A stretch of 64,000 nt of DNA from positions 1-64,000 of the forward strand of contig SVTJ01000012.1 of NCBI GenBank assembly GCA_015063845.1, in the 5' to 3' direction. This document shows positions 49,531 to 59,168 of the stretch, in pieces (within the stretch, counting starts at the first letter, position 1; every line of letters begins with the position of its first letter). A program made the translations under genes and the position numbers. The notes under the pieces are model-generated. The model was not told the DNA's origin. It did not search any database and saw nothing but the letters and a program-made list of their open reading frames with translations. Origin of the DNA: Oscillospiraceae bacterium (GTDB taxonomy: Bacteria > Bacillota > Clostridia > Oscillospirales > CAG-272).

Positions 49531-50157
49531 TTAAAGCCTTTGTCCCGTGACGAGAAGATAGAGGACGTTTATAAAGAAGTCCAGCGACACGGGTATTGCC
49601 GCCCACACGGAAAGGGCAATGGAGGCATCATTTGGAAGCTTTGAGACGAGAAGGTAGATAGGTCCCCACAAAAAGCACATAAAAAGAGTGATAAGCGCGC
49701 CCCATAAGAGACTGTAACCAAGACAGATAATGCCGAGCAGATTAAAAGCTCTTTCCGAGTAATTCCAGAGAGGCGCGCCAAGCGACCTTGCCAGCAGTCC
49801 CGTCAGTAGCTCGACAGCGGTCGATACGAATGTGACAAAGGCAAAGTATGAGATAATGCGTGCGTACTTATTCTCAGCCATAAAACGCCACACCTTGCTC
49901 CTTGCCACGCGTCCTCCGATAAGCCCCGAAAGCCGAGACGGCACTCCCACAAGCAGATATATAAGCACTATGCTTATACCGTATATAGGGCAGAGGGGGA
50001 GCGACAAAAAGCCACGGTCAGCTATCTGACGGTAAACCAGCGCACGCCCCACCACCTCAAAGCACCAACCGCCGAAGGATATAAAGAGCGCTATGAGAAA
50101 AAGCCTTGCCGCTTTGCCGAGAGCGCTGTGAGCGCGGCGTTTTTTTATATGAGACAT
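49531..50157 (-). CDS. CmpB-type putative ABC transporter membrane protein
   Basis: 208 residues, about five transmembrane helices. The motif FGGWCFEVVGRALVYRQIAD followed by RGFLSLPLCPIYGI is the hallmark of the ABC_trans_CmpB family (putative ABC transporter type IV), whose function is unproven. Basic N-terminus HIKKRRAHS. Start at plus 50157 with GGAGG 4 bases upstream. No ATPase gene is attached. The gene is divergent from the Ca2+-type ATPase gene, 97 bases away; no clear promoter pair was found between them. Confidence 0.85.
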   Translation of the reverse strand: MSHIKKRRAHSALGKAARLFLIALFISFGGWCFEVVGRALVYRQIADRGFLSLPLCPIYGISIVLIYLLVGVPSRLSGLIGGRVARSKVWRFMAENKYARIISYFAFVTFVSTAVELLTGLLARSLGAPLWNYSERAFNLLGIICLGYSLLWGALITLFMCFLWGPIYLLVSKLPNDASIALSVWAAIPVSLDFFINVLYLLVTGQRL

Positions 50158-50254
50158 AATTCCTCCAAAAAGGTATTTGAGCATAGCTTTTATCATTACC
50201 CCCGTTTTTTATTCATATATTTTGATATACAAATATTTGGAGGAAAAGGAAAAA

Positions 50255-52909
50255 ATGACAGATATGAAAGAAAAAGTGAGGCAGGCAAGGGGGCTCAGCT
50301 CCGCCGAGGTGGCGGCATCGCGTGAAAAGCACGGCGCGAACGTACTGCTCACACATGCCTCAAAGAGCTTTTTGCGTCGCTTTTTTGAAAACCTCGGAGA
50401 CCCTATAATCCGCATACTTCTTGTGGCTCTTGCTGTAAATCTCGTTTTTGTGTTCAGAGGCGGCGATCTTGCGGAAACTATCGGCATAGGAGTGTCGGTG
50501 TTCTTGGCGGCGTTTATTTCCGCGCTGTCTGAGAGCGGGGGAGAGAACGCCTTTAAAAAGCTGAGCGCAGTGAGCGAGAGACAGGAGTACCGAGTGAGGA
50601 GAGACGGCGGAATAAGTCGCGTGTCCATTGAGGATATCGTTGTGGGTGACGTTGTGCTTGTCGGCGCGGGCGAGAGGATACCTGCCGACGGATATCTGCT
50701 TTCGGGTAGGCTGAGTGTCGACCAATCTGCGATAACGGGAGAGGACAGAGAGGTGGAGAAGTGCGACAGCGGAGAAAAAAAGCCGCTTCCCGAGGCTAAG
50801 GGCACGGTGCTCAGGGGCTGTCCCGTGCTCTCGGGAGAGGCACAAATAGAGATATTCGCCGTGGGCGAGGCAAGCTTTCTCGGAAAAATAAGTGCAGAGG
50901 TGCAGACCGATACAAGAGAAAGCCCACTCAAGCTCCGACTCTCAAGGCTCGCAAAGCAGATAAGCCGTCTCGGCTACGTGGCGGCGGCACTGGTCGCGCT
51001 TGCGTATCTCGTCAACTCCTTTGTTATAGACAGCGGATTTGAGTGGCAGCTTACGCTCTCAAAGCTGTGTGACGTGGAATATCTTCTTCACGAGCTTCTT
51101 CACGCCTTTATGCTTGGGCTGACGATACTCGTCGTCGCCGTTCCCGAGGGACTGCCGCTTATGATATCGGTGGTGCTTTCCTCAAACGTAAGACGAATGG
51201 TGAGAGACAATGTCCTTGTCCGTAAGCCGGTTGGCATAGAGGCGGCGGGGAGTATGAATATCCTATTTACCGACAAAACGGGTACGCTGACCGAGGGTAA
51301 AATGAGCGTCGATAGCATAATGACGTGCGAAGCGTCAAAATATAGCTATCCCGCTCTTTGCAGAAGGACAGCGAGAGTGTCACAGCTGTATACCTTGTGC
51401 TGTACGCATAACACAGCCGCCACGCTAACGCCCGACAAAGAGGCAGTCGGCGGCAATTTCACCGAAAGGGCGCTTTTGCGCTCGGTAAATGGGGCAAGTA
51501 CGCACGCGAGCGTCACCGAACGCTTGCCGTTTAACAGCGCTATAAAGATGTCGGCGGTTCGGATAAACGCAGACGACGGGAGCTTTGTGCTTGTCAAGGG
51601 CGCACCCGAAAAGCTTTTGCCGTACGTTTGCGACTGCGTGAGCGAGAGCGGTGAGGTGACAGGCTTTTTACCGTATAAGGCAAAGCTTTCAAAGGCGGTG
51701 GCAGATACGTGCGCCGACGGAAAAAGAGTTCTTTTGATAGCCTTGGCGAGTGAGATGCCAAGCGATAAAAGAATTCCGCCCCTCACGCTCGTGTGCGCGG
51801 TCTCTCTTTGCGACCCATTGCGAAAAGAGGCGCGCGCATCGGTCGCAGAGCTTCGAGGAGCGGGTGTGGGAGTGGTTATGATAACGGGTGACTCAAAGAC
51901 CACGGCAGAGCGTATCGCACGCGAGAGCGGTATTCTTGGGGGCGAGAGACGATATGTGATAGACAGCGCATCTCTTGCGCGAATGAGCGACACAGAACTA
52001 TCTTTGCTTATCCCTCACCTTGCGGTAGTAGCGAGAGCATTGCCAAGTGATAAGAGCCGACTTGTAAGAGTTGCGCAGAGCAGGGGGCTTGTGGTCGGAA
52101 TGACGGGTGACGGCATAAACGACGCCCCCGCCTTAAAGCTTGCGGACGTAGGCTTTTCCATGGGAAGCGGAACGGACGTTGCCAAGGACGCGAGCGACGT
52201 TCTGATACTTGATAACGACCTTGCCTCTATCGTAAAGGCGGTGCTGTACGGCAGAACGGTGTTCAAGAGCATACGCAAATTCATAACGCTCCAGCTGACT
52301 ATGAACTTTTGCGCGGTGGCGGTATCTATGATAGGTCCGTTTATCGGAATAGACGCCCCGGTGACGGTCGTGCAGATGCTTTGGATAAATATAATCATGG
52401 ACACACTCGGCGGTCTTGCATTTGCGGGCGAAGCGCCGTCGAAGCTTTATATGAAAGAGCCGCCCAAGAGGCGCGACGAGCCCATACTTAACCGTTATAT
52501 GGTCAACCAGATAGTAGTGCTCGGCGGATTTACAGTTGCGCTGTGCCTATATTTTCTGCTCTCGCCGACGGTTGCCTCACACTTCAGGTATTCGCACGAT
52601 AAGATATATCTGTTGACCGCCTTTTTCGCACTCTTTATATTCACCTCGGTGCTTAATTGCTTCAGCTCGAGGAGCGACCGCATAAGCTATCTTTCGGGAA
52701 TAACCAAAAACCGAGCGTTCATTGCGATAATGCTTAGCGTGTGCGCCGTACAGACGGCGTTCATATATCTTGGCGGAAGCGTGCTTCGCACGATGCCGCT
52801 CACCCCGTCCGAGCTTGCTTATACACTCTTGCTCTCACTTCTTGTAATTCCCGCAGAGCTGTTGCGCCGCATACTCTGGCGCATCCGCGGTAAGAAAAAC
52901 GGGTTTTAG
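50255..52909 (+). CDS. Calcium-type P-type ATPase (P2)
   Basis: 884 residues. Cation N-terminal domain, an actuator loop with SAITGED (TGES in most relatives), M4 VVAVPEGLPLMISVV, phosphorylation motif DKTGTLTEGKM near residue 339, nucleotide-binding KGAPEKLL, hinge GMTGDGINDAPALK and six C-terminal helices. The M4 VPEGLP and M6 WINIIMDTLGGLA patterns match PMCA/SERCA-like bacterial pumps exporting Ca2+. Start at 50255 after TTGGAGGAAAAGGA; an earlier in-frame start has no RBS. Regulation is not visible. Confidence 0.92.
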   Translation: MTDMKEKVRQARGLSSAEVAASREKHGANVLLTHASKSFLRRFFENLGDPIIRILLVALAVNLVFVFRGGDLAETIGIGVSVFLAAFISALSESGGENAFKKLSAVSERQEYRVRRDGGISRVSIEDIVVGDVVLVGAGERIPADGYLLSGRLSVDQSAITGEDREVEKCDSGEKKPLPEAKGTVLRGCPVLSGEAQIEIFAVGEASFLGKISAEVQTDTRESPLKLRLSRLAKQISRLGYVAAALVALAYLVNSFVIDSGFEWQLTLSKLCDVEYLLHELLHAFMLGLTILVVAVPEGLPLMISVVLSSNVRRMVRDNVLVRKPVGIEAAGSMNILFTDKTGTLTEGKMSVDSIMTCEASKYSYPALCRRTARVSQLYTLCCTHNTAATLTPDKEAVGGNFTERALLRSVNGASTHASVTERLPFNSAIKMSAVRINADDGSFVLVKGAPEKLLPYVCDCVSESGEVTGFLPYKAKLSKAVADTCADGKRVLLIALASEMPSDKRIPPLTLVCAVSLCDPLRKEARASVAELRGAGVGVVMITGDSKTTAERIARESGILGGERRYVIDSASLARMSDTELSLLIPHLAVVARALPSDKSRLVRVAQSRGLVVGMTGDGINDAPALKLADVGFSMGSGTDVAKDASDVLILDNDLASIVKAVLYGRTVFKSIRKFITLQLTMNFCAVAVSMIGPFIGIDAPVTVVQMLWINIIMDTLGGLAFAGEAPSKLYMKEPPKRRDEPILNRYMVNQIVVLGGFTVALCLYFLLSPTVASHFRYSHDKIYLLTAFFALFIFTSVLNCFSSRSDRISYLSGITKNRAFIAIMLSVCAVQTAFIYLGGSVLRTMPLTPSELAYTLLLSLLVIPAELLRRILWRIRGKKNGF

Positions 52910-52942
52910 CGTGGATTTTTAAAAATATCTTTTATAAATCGC

Positions 52943-52971
52943 TTTACAACGCTAAAGAGTTGTGGTATAAT
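52943..52971 (+). promoter_or_regulatory. Sigma-A promoter of the large surface protein
   Basis: TTTACA (52943-52948), 17-base spacer, TATAAT (52966-52971). The RBS GGAAAGGA lies close to the ATG. Confidence 0.85.
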
Positions 52972-53035
52972 ATATCATATAATTTTGTAGTGTTGTTGAA
53001 TACCGTACCCGCGGTGTTCGGAAAGGACAGTAAAA

Positions 53036-56000
53036 ATGAAAGCTAAAAGAATTATATCGGCACTTATTGCGGCAATAATGCTTGCAATGATGATACCCTT
53101 TGGAACAGTCATGGCTTCTGCCGCAAAAGATGACGTTTCTTCGCCTGCCGCTGAGCCCGAGACTACGGCTGTCTATGACGCAGACACCGTTGCGTTAGTT
53201 AATGGTGTTGAAGTAACGGTTGACAACATTCTCGACGTTCTTTTGGAATCTCCCATGGGCGGAACTGTCGAGATCGTTAAGGACTTTACGACGTTTTCGC
53301 TTATTTTTCAGAACAGTGAAGAAACAGGCATAACATCTAAGTGGGTAATTAACGGCAACGGACACACAATTAGCTCGCCTTTTTTAGTTCGTCTCAACAC
53401 TAACTACCTTATAACAACTGATGCTGACTACGTTGAGATCAATGACCTTACCCTTGTAACTATGGGTAGCGGTATCGTTGTTAAGGACGGCTCTCAGGTT
53501 CATCTCAATAACGTAAACGTTTACACAGGTGGTACAAAGGCAGGAACCGATCCCGCAAACAAGGACTACTTTTGCGTAGAGCAGTCTTCCGCACAGCTTA
53601 ACTCTATTGCGGTCAAAATATCAGCTAGTACACGTTCCACTGTTTATATCAACGGCGGCACGTACAAAGCATACGGTGTTAGCGGTCAAGTTCTCGCGGT
53701 TGACCGTGGAAATATGGTCGTATACGGCGGTACGTTCGTCGGTGAGGACTGTTCGTTTGTTGCGCGTGTTAAAAACTCTAACAAGGTTACTGATCTTACA
53801 AGCGCAACAGCTTCTCTTACTGTTTACGACGGTACATTTATTAAGCCTGTTATTGATAAGAAGGCTGCTTACCACGCTAATAACGATACAACTAAGACTC
53901 CTACACAAAACAGTGACGGTGCCGTTATTCGAGGTGACGCGGGTGGAATTATTAACATTTATGACGGCACTTTCGCTTGTTTTTCAGGAAAGGCTACTAA
54001 GGATGATGGAACCACTGCTTTTGGTGTACAACGTGACTTCGTAATTCTCAGTGGGATCTCCACGAATACTCGCAACTGCGTAGGGTTTATAAATATATTC
54101 GGTGGAAACTTTTATTCCTTTATGACCGAGGATTGCAACGAGTATTCAACACAGCTTATAGGTAATGTCTCCGGATCTTACACGGAGATGAACGAAGCGG
54201 AACTCACGAAGATAAATACGTCTATCTACGGCGGTAACTTCTATTCTAATATGCCCAGCCGTGAGGATAATATCAAGAGCGTTGTAAACAAAACGACCCC
54301 CACTATCCAGCACGTTCCATCCGACCAGTACGCAACGACTACCTCTATGAATAATACCGTAACACTTTACGGTAAGCAGTTCACAGGCGTTACAAAGTGG
54401 ACGGTCAGCTATCTTGAGCCCACCACGGCACCGGCGAATGCCACTGTTAAGGTTAAGAACTCCAATGGCAGTAACTACTACATCAGTGATTACACGTATA
54501 CCGCCCCAACTCTTAACGTAACCGTTACTATTCCCGCATTTGCACAGGCAGTTAACGGTGTTGCGGATAAGAATTCCACAGTAACACTTCTTAAGGATAT
54601 CACCATTACTCCCACCGAGATCCTCAACAGAGGTCAGAAGATGACTATCGACGGAAACGGCAAGAAGCTCACGTCCGCATCAAACGGACTCACTGTTTCT
54701 TCGGGTGAGATCACGGTAAAGAACCTTACTATCAAAGCAGGTACGCTTGACGGCAACTACGCTTTCAAAATTGCTAAGTCGGCAATTGTTAAGGATGAAA
54801 CCTCGGACTATTACAATGTAACTGTCGATGCGTTCAACCTAGTTCTCAAGCTTGAAAACTGTGCGTTTACCGCGAATATTCCCGTAATTGATAACCCCTT
54901 CTTGGAGGGAAGTGTAACGACAACGGGATGTACAGCCAATAACGGATCGGTATTGAATATAACGCATACCTATACGGCACCAAAACCCCCGGTTATAGAG
55001 TGGGAATTCGATACCACAACGGGAACGCTTACTATTTCCGGCGATACTTCTCTCAGTAAGAAACTTTGGATAGACAAGATCTCTATCGAAGATATAAAGT
55101 CTATAGTTATAGCGGACGGTGTTACGGCAATCGGCAATAACATATTCGCTCTTTGCACAAACCTTGAAAGCGTGAGCATAGCAAACAGCGTTAAGAGCAT
55201 TGGCAACTTTGCTTTCCAAGATTGCTACAAGCTCAAGAGCTTTACCCTTGGCAACGGAATTCAAAGCATAGGTGAAGCTGTGTTCATGAATGATAGAAGC
55301 ATTGAAAGCATAACGCTCCCCGAAGGCCTTGAGAGTATAGACGATAGTGCGTTCCTGGGTTGCACAAAGCTTAAAAGCATAATCCTGCCTGCATCACTTA
55401 CAACACTCGGAAAGTCAGTCTTCCGTGGATGCGATAGCCTTAGCAGTATAAACGTAGCAACAGCTAACACAAAATATAAGTCTATCGACGGCATCCTTTA
55501 TACCAAGGACGCAACAAAAATTCTTATGTATCCGCATGGAAAGACCGACAAGAGCTTTACTGTGCCAACGAACGTTAAAACCGTTGGAGCATACGCGTTT
55601 TCCGAGTGCCCGGGTCTCACAAGCGTTGTGCTTCCAGACAGTGTTACGACTATTGAAGAGTATGCTTTTTATGCTTGCGGCGATCTTGAGAGTGTAGATA
55701 TATCCAAGAATGTTATTGATATAGACATTTATGCATTCTGTGACTGTCAATCCCTTAAATCCGTAAACCTGCCCGAGGGATTAAATGCTATCAATAAGGG
55801 AGTCTTTAAAGGCTGTGTGAGCATCGAGAGCATATTTGTTCCCGAATCAGTTCGTTCGATCAGTGACAGTGCGTTTTACGAATGTATGAGTCTTAAGAAC
55901 GTGATCTTATCAAACACTGAAATAATAGGTACTTATGCTTTTTGGAAATGTGTAAGTCTTAAAAAGATAGTTATTACCGCCAACGTGGTAATGATTGGTA

Positions 56001-56503
56001 AATATGCGTTCAGCGACTGTACAGCTCTTGAGACCTTGGTGGTTTGTAGTGACAATATGTATATATCGAACGATACTATCAGAGATAGCGCTATAAATAA
56101 GATAATCATATGCGGATTTAAAGAGGTTAATATTGAGGTGATGTTTGATAACCCATTGTTAAGTAAGATCGAATCCGGAGATATAGATATCGAAGTACAT
56201 GATCACAAGTGGGATAAGGGTGAGATAACCACTCCCGCGACCGAAACGAGTAAGGGTGTAAAGCTCTATACTTGCTTGGACTGCGGAAAAACAAAATTCG
56301 CTGAATACGCCAAGGGTAGCGAAGAAAGCACACCTGGCGGAAATGTGTCGGGTGGAGGACAGACTGATAACAACACCGACGATGACGATCAAGCAAACGT
56401 AGTAAAGAAAGGCTGTAGCTCGGCGGTAGTTGGCTCGTTTGGCGCACTGGCAACAGTTGCTTGTGTAGCTGCCGTTACGCTTCGCAAGAAAAAAGAGGAC
56501 TAA
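53036..56503 (+). CDS. Large surface protein: beta-helix plus BspA-type LRRs, C-terminal anchor
   Basis: 1155 residues. Sec signal peptide (about 1-30, ending ASAA). Parallel beta-helix-like region (about 60-460; repeated INGNGHTI, VYINGGTYKAYG, VYGGTF, NIYDGTF, NIFGGNF). A second similar block (about 500-660). A BspA-type leucine-rich repeat domain (about 680-1040; units like AFSECPGLTSVVLPDSVTTI). A Cys-bearing module (HDHKWDKGEITTPATETSKG, YTCLDCGKT). Tail: linker, KKGCSSAVVG, a transmembrane helix and RKKKED. Likely a cell-surface adhesin or structural protein. No LPxTG motif. Confidence 0.85.
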   Translation: MKAKRIISALIAAIMLAMMIPFGTVMASAAKDDVSSPAAEPETTAVYDADTVALVNGVEVTVDNILDVLLESPMGGTVEIVKDFTTFSLIFQNSEETGITSKWVINGNGHTISSPFLVRLNTNYLITTDADYVEINDLTLVTMGSGIVVKDGSQVHLNNVNVYTGGTKAGTDPANKDYFCVEQSSAQLNSIAVKISASTRSTVYINGGTYKAYGVSGQVLAVDRGNMVVYGGTFVGEDCSFVARVKNSNKVTDLTSATASLTVYDGTFIKPVIDKKAAYHANNDTTKTPTQNSDGAVIRGDAGGIINIYDGTFACFSGKATKDDGTTAFGVQRDFVILSGISTNTRNCVGFINIFGGNFYSFMTEDCNEYSTQLIGNVSGSYTEMNEAELTKINTSIYGGNFYSNMPSREDNIKSVVNKTTPTIQHVPSDQYATTTSMNNTVTLYGKQFTGVTKWTVSYLEPTTAPANATVKVKNSNGSNYYISDYTYTAPTLNVTVTIPAFAQAVNGVADKNSTVTLLKDITITPTEILNRGQKMTIDGNGKKLTSASNGLTVSSGEITVKNLTIKAGTLDGNYAFKIAKSAIVKDETSDYYNVTVDAFNLVLKLENCAFTANIPVIDNPFLEGSVTTTGCTANNGSVLNITHTYTAPKPPVIEWEFDTTTGTLTISGDTSLSKKLWIDKISIEDIKSIVIADGVTAIGNNIFALCTNLESVSIANSVKSIGNFAFQDCYKLKSFTLGNGIQSIGEAVFMNDRSIESITLPEGLESIDDSAFLGCTKLKSIILPASLTTLGKSVFRGCDSLSSINVATANTKYKSIDGILYTKDATKILMYPHGKTDKSFTVPTNVKTVGAYAFSECPGLTSVVLPDSVTTIEEYAFYACGDLESVDISKNVIDIDIYAFCDCQSLKSVNLPEGLNAINKGVFKGCVSIESIFVPESVRSISDSAFYECMSLKNVILSNTEIIGTYAFWKCVSLKKIVITANVVMIGKYAFSDCTALETLVVCSDNMYISNDTIRDSAINKIIICGFKEVNIEVMFDNPLLSKIESGDIDIEVHDHKWDKGEITTPATETSKGVKLYTCLDCGKTKFAEYAKGSEESTPGGNVSGGGQTDNNTDDDDQANVVKKGCSSAVVGSFGALATVACVAAVTLRKKKED

Positions 56504-56524
56504 ACTAAAAAGCAAACAAAAATA

Positions 56525-56559
56525 CCACCGCTCACGTTTTTCGTGAGCGGTGGCTTTTA
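56525..56559. terminator. Bidirectional terminator between surface protein and gpmI
   Basis: 12-bp stem ccaccgctcacg / cgtgagcggtgg with a 5-base loop; CTTTTATT on +, and A-rich DNA on the other side for the minus strand. Confidence 0.9.
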
Positions 56560-56569
56560 TTAATTTTAT

Positions 56570-58228
56570 TTAGAACTTGATAATACTCTCGTCCCACATA
56601 GCGGGTGCTTCGTAGCCGAGAAGATTAACCATGGTAGCTGCAACGTTGGAAAGTCCGAACTGTCCCTCGTCAGCCTTAACGGTGTACTTGTCAGCGTTTA
56701 CATTGTCATAGATTATGCAGGGAACGGGATTGAGCGTGTGGCTGGTCTTAGCCTTGTACTTGCCGTTCTTGTCAGTCTTGGGCATACCCGTCTTCTTGTC
56801 CATCTCATACATCTCGTCAGCGTTTCCGTGGTCAGCTGTGATGAGAGCAACGCCGCCTACCTTGTCGAGCACTGCGAGAATTCTCGCAAGCTGAAGGTCA
56901 AGAGCTTCCATGGAGCAGCGTGTTGCGAGGAGAGAGCCCGTGTGACCGACCATATCTCCGTTGGGGAAGTTTACGCGCAGATACTTGTACTCACCGCTCT
57001 CGATGCACTCGATAAGCTTGTCGGTGATCTCGGCGCACTTCATCCAAGGTCTCTGCTCAAAGGGAACTACGTCAGAGGGGATCTCGATATACGTCTCAAG
57101 CTCCTCGGAGAACTTGCCCGAACGGTTTCCGTTCCAGAAATAGGTTACGTGACCGTACTTCTGTGTCTCGGAGATAGCGAGCTGAGTAACGCCTGTGAGA
57201 GTGAGATACTCACTCATGGTGTTTGTTATCTCGGGGGGAGAAACGAGGTATCTGTTGGGGATGTGGAGGTCGCCGTCGTACTCGAGCATACCAGCGTAAA
57301 CAACTGCGGGAACGCGAACTCTGTCGAACTTGTCGAACTCTCCTGCGGGAGCGTCGAACGCCTTGGATATCTCGATAGAGCGGTCACCTCTGAAGTTGTA
57401 GAATATTACGCTGTCGCCGTCTTCGACCGTACCTACGGGCTTGCCGTCCTTTGCGATAACGAAGGGAGGAAGATCCTGGTCGATGACCTTGTACTCGTCG
57501 CGGTAGGTGTTGATAGCCTCTTCAGCGGAGGCGAACTGTCTGCCCTCGCCGAGAACGTGTGTCTGCCAACCTCTCTCGACCATAGACCAGTCAGCCTCGT
57601 ATCTGTCCATGGTTATCTTCATACGTCCGCCGCCCGAAGCGATCATGATATCAAAATCAGCGTCGCGAAGCTCAGAAATGAAGCTTTCGAAGGGAAGCAC
57701 GTAGTCGAGCGCGCTTGTCTCGCCAACGTCACGACCGTCTATAAGCGTGTGAACTCTGACCTTCTTGACACCCTCAGCCTTAGCCTCTACGATCATAGCC
57801 TTGAGGTGGTCGATGTGAGAGTGAACGTTACCGTCGGAGAAAAGACCGAGGAAGTGGAGAGCACCGCCGCTTGTCTTTACGTTTTCAATAATTGCCTTCC
57901 AGGACTCGGATGCGAACATCTTGCCGCTCTCGATAGACTGGGATACCAGCTTTGCGCCCTGAGCGAATACCTGACCTGCGCCGAGAGCGTTATGACCTAC
58001 CTCGGAGTTACCCATATCGTCGTCGGAGGGAAGACCTACCGCCGTACCGTGAGCCTTAAGAGAGACCATAGGATACTTCTCCATAAGCATATCGAGTGTG
58101 GGGGTATACGCGCTTGCTACGGCATTTGAGACTGTATCGGGAGCAAGACCGACACCGTCCATAACGATGGTGAGAACAGGACCCTGAACACCATCAAACT
58201 TAGTAAGCTTTTTTAAAGTTTCAGCCAT
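56570..58228 (-). CDS. gpmI: 2,3-bisphosphoglycerate-independent phosphoglycerate mutase
   Basis: Interconverts 3- and 2-phosphoglycerate in glycolysis using two Mn2+. 552 residues, slightly longer than the usual ~510. Metal-binding Asp in IVMDGVGLAP, catalytic Ser75 in DDMGNSEVGHNALGAG, HSHIDHL, LIDGRDV, FYNFRGDRSIEIS, and the C-terminal ITADHGNADEM and KTSHTLNPVP. The 38-residue excess lies in the N-terminal leader and in short loops. RBS TTGGAGGT. Monocistronic with its own promoter. Confidence 0.97.
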   Translation of the reverse strand: MAETLKKLTKFDGVQGPVLTIVMDGVGLAPDTVSNAVASAYTPTLDMLMEKYPMVSLKAHGTAVGLPSDDDMGNSEVGHNALGAGQVFAQGAKLVSQSIESGKMFASESWKAIIENVKTSGGALHFLGLFSDGNVHSHIDHLKAMIVEAKAEGVKKVRVHTLIDGRDVGETSALDYVLPFESFISELRDADFDIMIASGGGRMKITMDRYEADWSMVERGWQTHVLGEGRQFASAEEAINTYRDEYKVIDQDLPPFVIAKDGKPVGTVEDGDSVIFYNFRGDRSIEISKAFDAPAGEFDKFDRVRVPAVVYAGMLEYDGDLHIPNRYLVSPPEITNTMSEYLTLTGVTQLAISETQKYGHVTYFWNGNRSGKFSEELETYIEIPSDVVPFEQRPWMKCAEITDKLIECIESGEYKYLRVNFPNGDMVGHTGSLLATRCSMEALDLQLARILAVLDKVGGVALITADHGNADEMYEMDKKTGMPKTDKNGKYKAKTSHTLNPVPCIIYDNVNADKYTVKADEGQFGLSNVAATMVNLLGYEAPAMWDESIIKF

Positions 58229-58268
58229 TTTTGACCTCCAAAAAGTTAAATTTATATCAATCCTATAT

Positions 58269-58297
58269 AGTATAACTCAAAAACCCTATTTTTTCAA
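58269..58297 (-). promoter_or_regulatory. Sigma-A promoter of gpmI
   Basis: Minus-strand TTGAAA (plus 58292-58297), 17-base spacer, TATACT (plus 58269-58274). Confidence 0.8.
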
Positions 58298-58386
58298 GTG
58301 TTTTTGAAAATTTTATTTAAGTCGCAAAAAGCCATTTATCTATTTGCTTTTTATGTGCGGTGGTAAAACAAGCGCAGCGGAGAGCT

Positions 58387-58444
58387 GCTCATTATCATTA
58401 TCAATATCAATATTATTCTCATTATTATTATCATTATCATTATA
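58387..58444. repeat. ATTATC/ATTATT microsatellite
   Basis: About 55 bases of attatc, aatatc, attatt and ctcattatt hexamers and nonamers, nearly free of G. It sits in the non-coding gap 58298-58500 between gpmI's promoter and the hairpin behind the WYL gene. No ORF or RNA gene seen there. Confidence 0.85.
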
Positions 58445-58500
58445 GGGTTTTTTCGGTTTCTTTCGCAACCGATCGGTTTTTGGCACTGTGTGTCATTAGT

Positions 58501-58537
58501 AAAAATGCCGAAAAGCGTGTTGCTTCTCGGCATTTTT
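58501..58537 (-). terminator. Terminator of the WYL-type regulator
   Basis: Stem aaaatgccga / tcggcatttt with further pairing aagc/gctt; T/A runs on both strands, 5 bases beyond the minus-strand stop. Confidence 0.85.
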
Positions 58538-58541
58538 GTAT

Positions 58542-59081
58542 TTATTCATTGCTTTTAAGTATCTGTTTTGCGAATTCGATAAGCTTCTCTCTGAGCCAAT
58601 CCGGGGAGACTATACGTATCTGCGCGCCCGTCGACATTATGATGCCGAGGAAGAGCTCTATGCTCGGAAACTCACAGCGATATCTGTGATGACGCTCCTC
58701 GCCCACGATAAAGCTACGCAGATTCATAACGGTTATCTTGTCGGTTATCTCGAGCACAGCGGTGTAGGGAAGCTGCATCTGCACGACCGACACCTCCGCC
58801 GAATTCTCCGTAAAATGGCGTAATCCCGCCAAAACCGTATTGTAATCGGATTGATTTTCATTGCTCAGCATTGACGGCAGATAAAAGCTTCTCTTGTAAA
58901 AATATCCCTTTTTGGAAGCCGAATACGTGAGCGGCGCGTTGAGAGAAACTCTCATATATTCTATGTCGCGCTGAGCCTGTCTTTGCGATATCCCGAATTT
59001 ATCTGCTATGTTGGACGCGTTGGGGTAGCACTTTTCCGCCACCATTTTATGAAACCACTGAATTCTGTCGTTGGCGCTCAT
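58542..59081 (-). CDS. HTH regulator with truncated WYL-like domain
   Basis: 179 residues. The N-terminal DeoR/HTH_11 helix-turn-helix (YPNASNIADKFGISQRQAQR, then DIEYMRVSLNAPL) is the type that precedes WYL domains. The C-terminal half ends like a WCX dimerisation extension (VSPDWLREKLIEFAKQI). It is about 100-130 residues shorter than full WYL regulators (YafY type), so the middle WYL beta-barrel is reduced or missing. RBS AAAGGAGG. Upstream are three GGCAC repeats spaced exactly 10 bp, a likely operator. Confidence 0.8.
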   Translation of the reverse strand: MSANDRIQWFHKMVAEKCYPNASNIADKFGISQRQAQRDIEYMRVSLNAPLTYSASKKGYFYKRSFYLPSMLSNENQSDYNTVLAGLRHFTENSAEVSVVQMQLPYTAVLEITDKITVMNLRSFIVGEERHHRYRCEFPSIELFLGIIMSTGAQIRIVSPDWLREKLIEFAKQILKSNE

Positions 59082-59118
59082 AATTGCCTCCTTTGATGTT
59101 TTTGTGCATTTTTTTGCG

Positions 59119-59153
59119 TGTCACAAGTGGCACCGAATGGCACCAAAGGGCAC
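59119..59153. promoter_or_regulatory. 10-bp-phased GGCAC repeats upstream of the WYL-type regulator
   Basis: GGCAC at 59129, 59139 and 59149, with GTCAC at 59120. On the minus strand this is a run of GTGCC boxes on one face of the helix, about 40-70 bases before the regulator's start. Fits a cooperative operator, perhaps for autoregulation. Confidence 0.45.
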
Positions 59154-59168
59154 GGTTTTCAGAAATTT

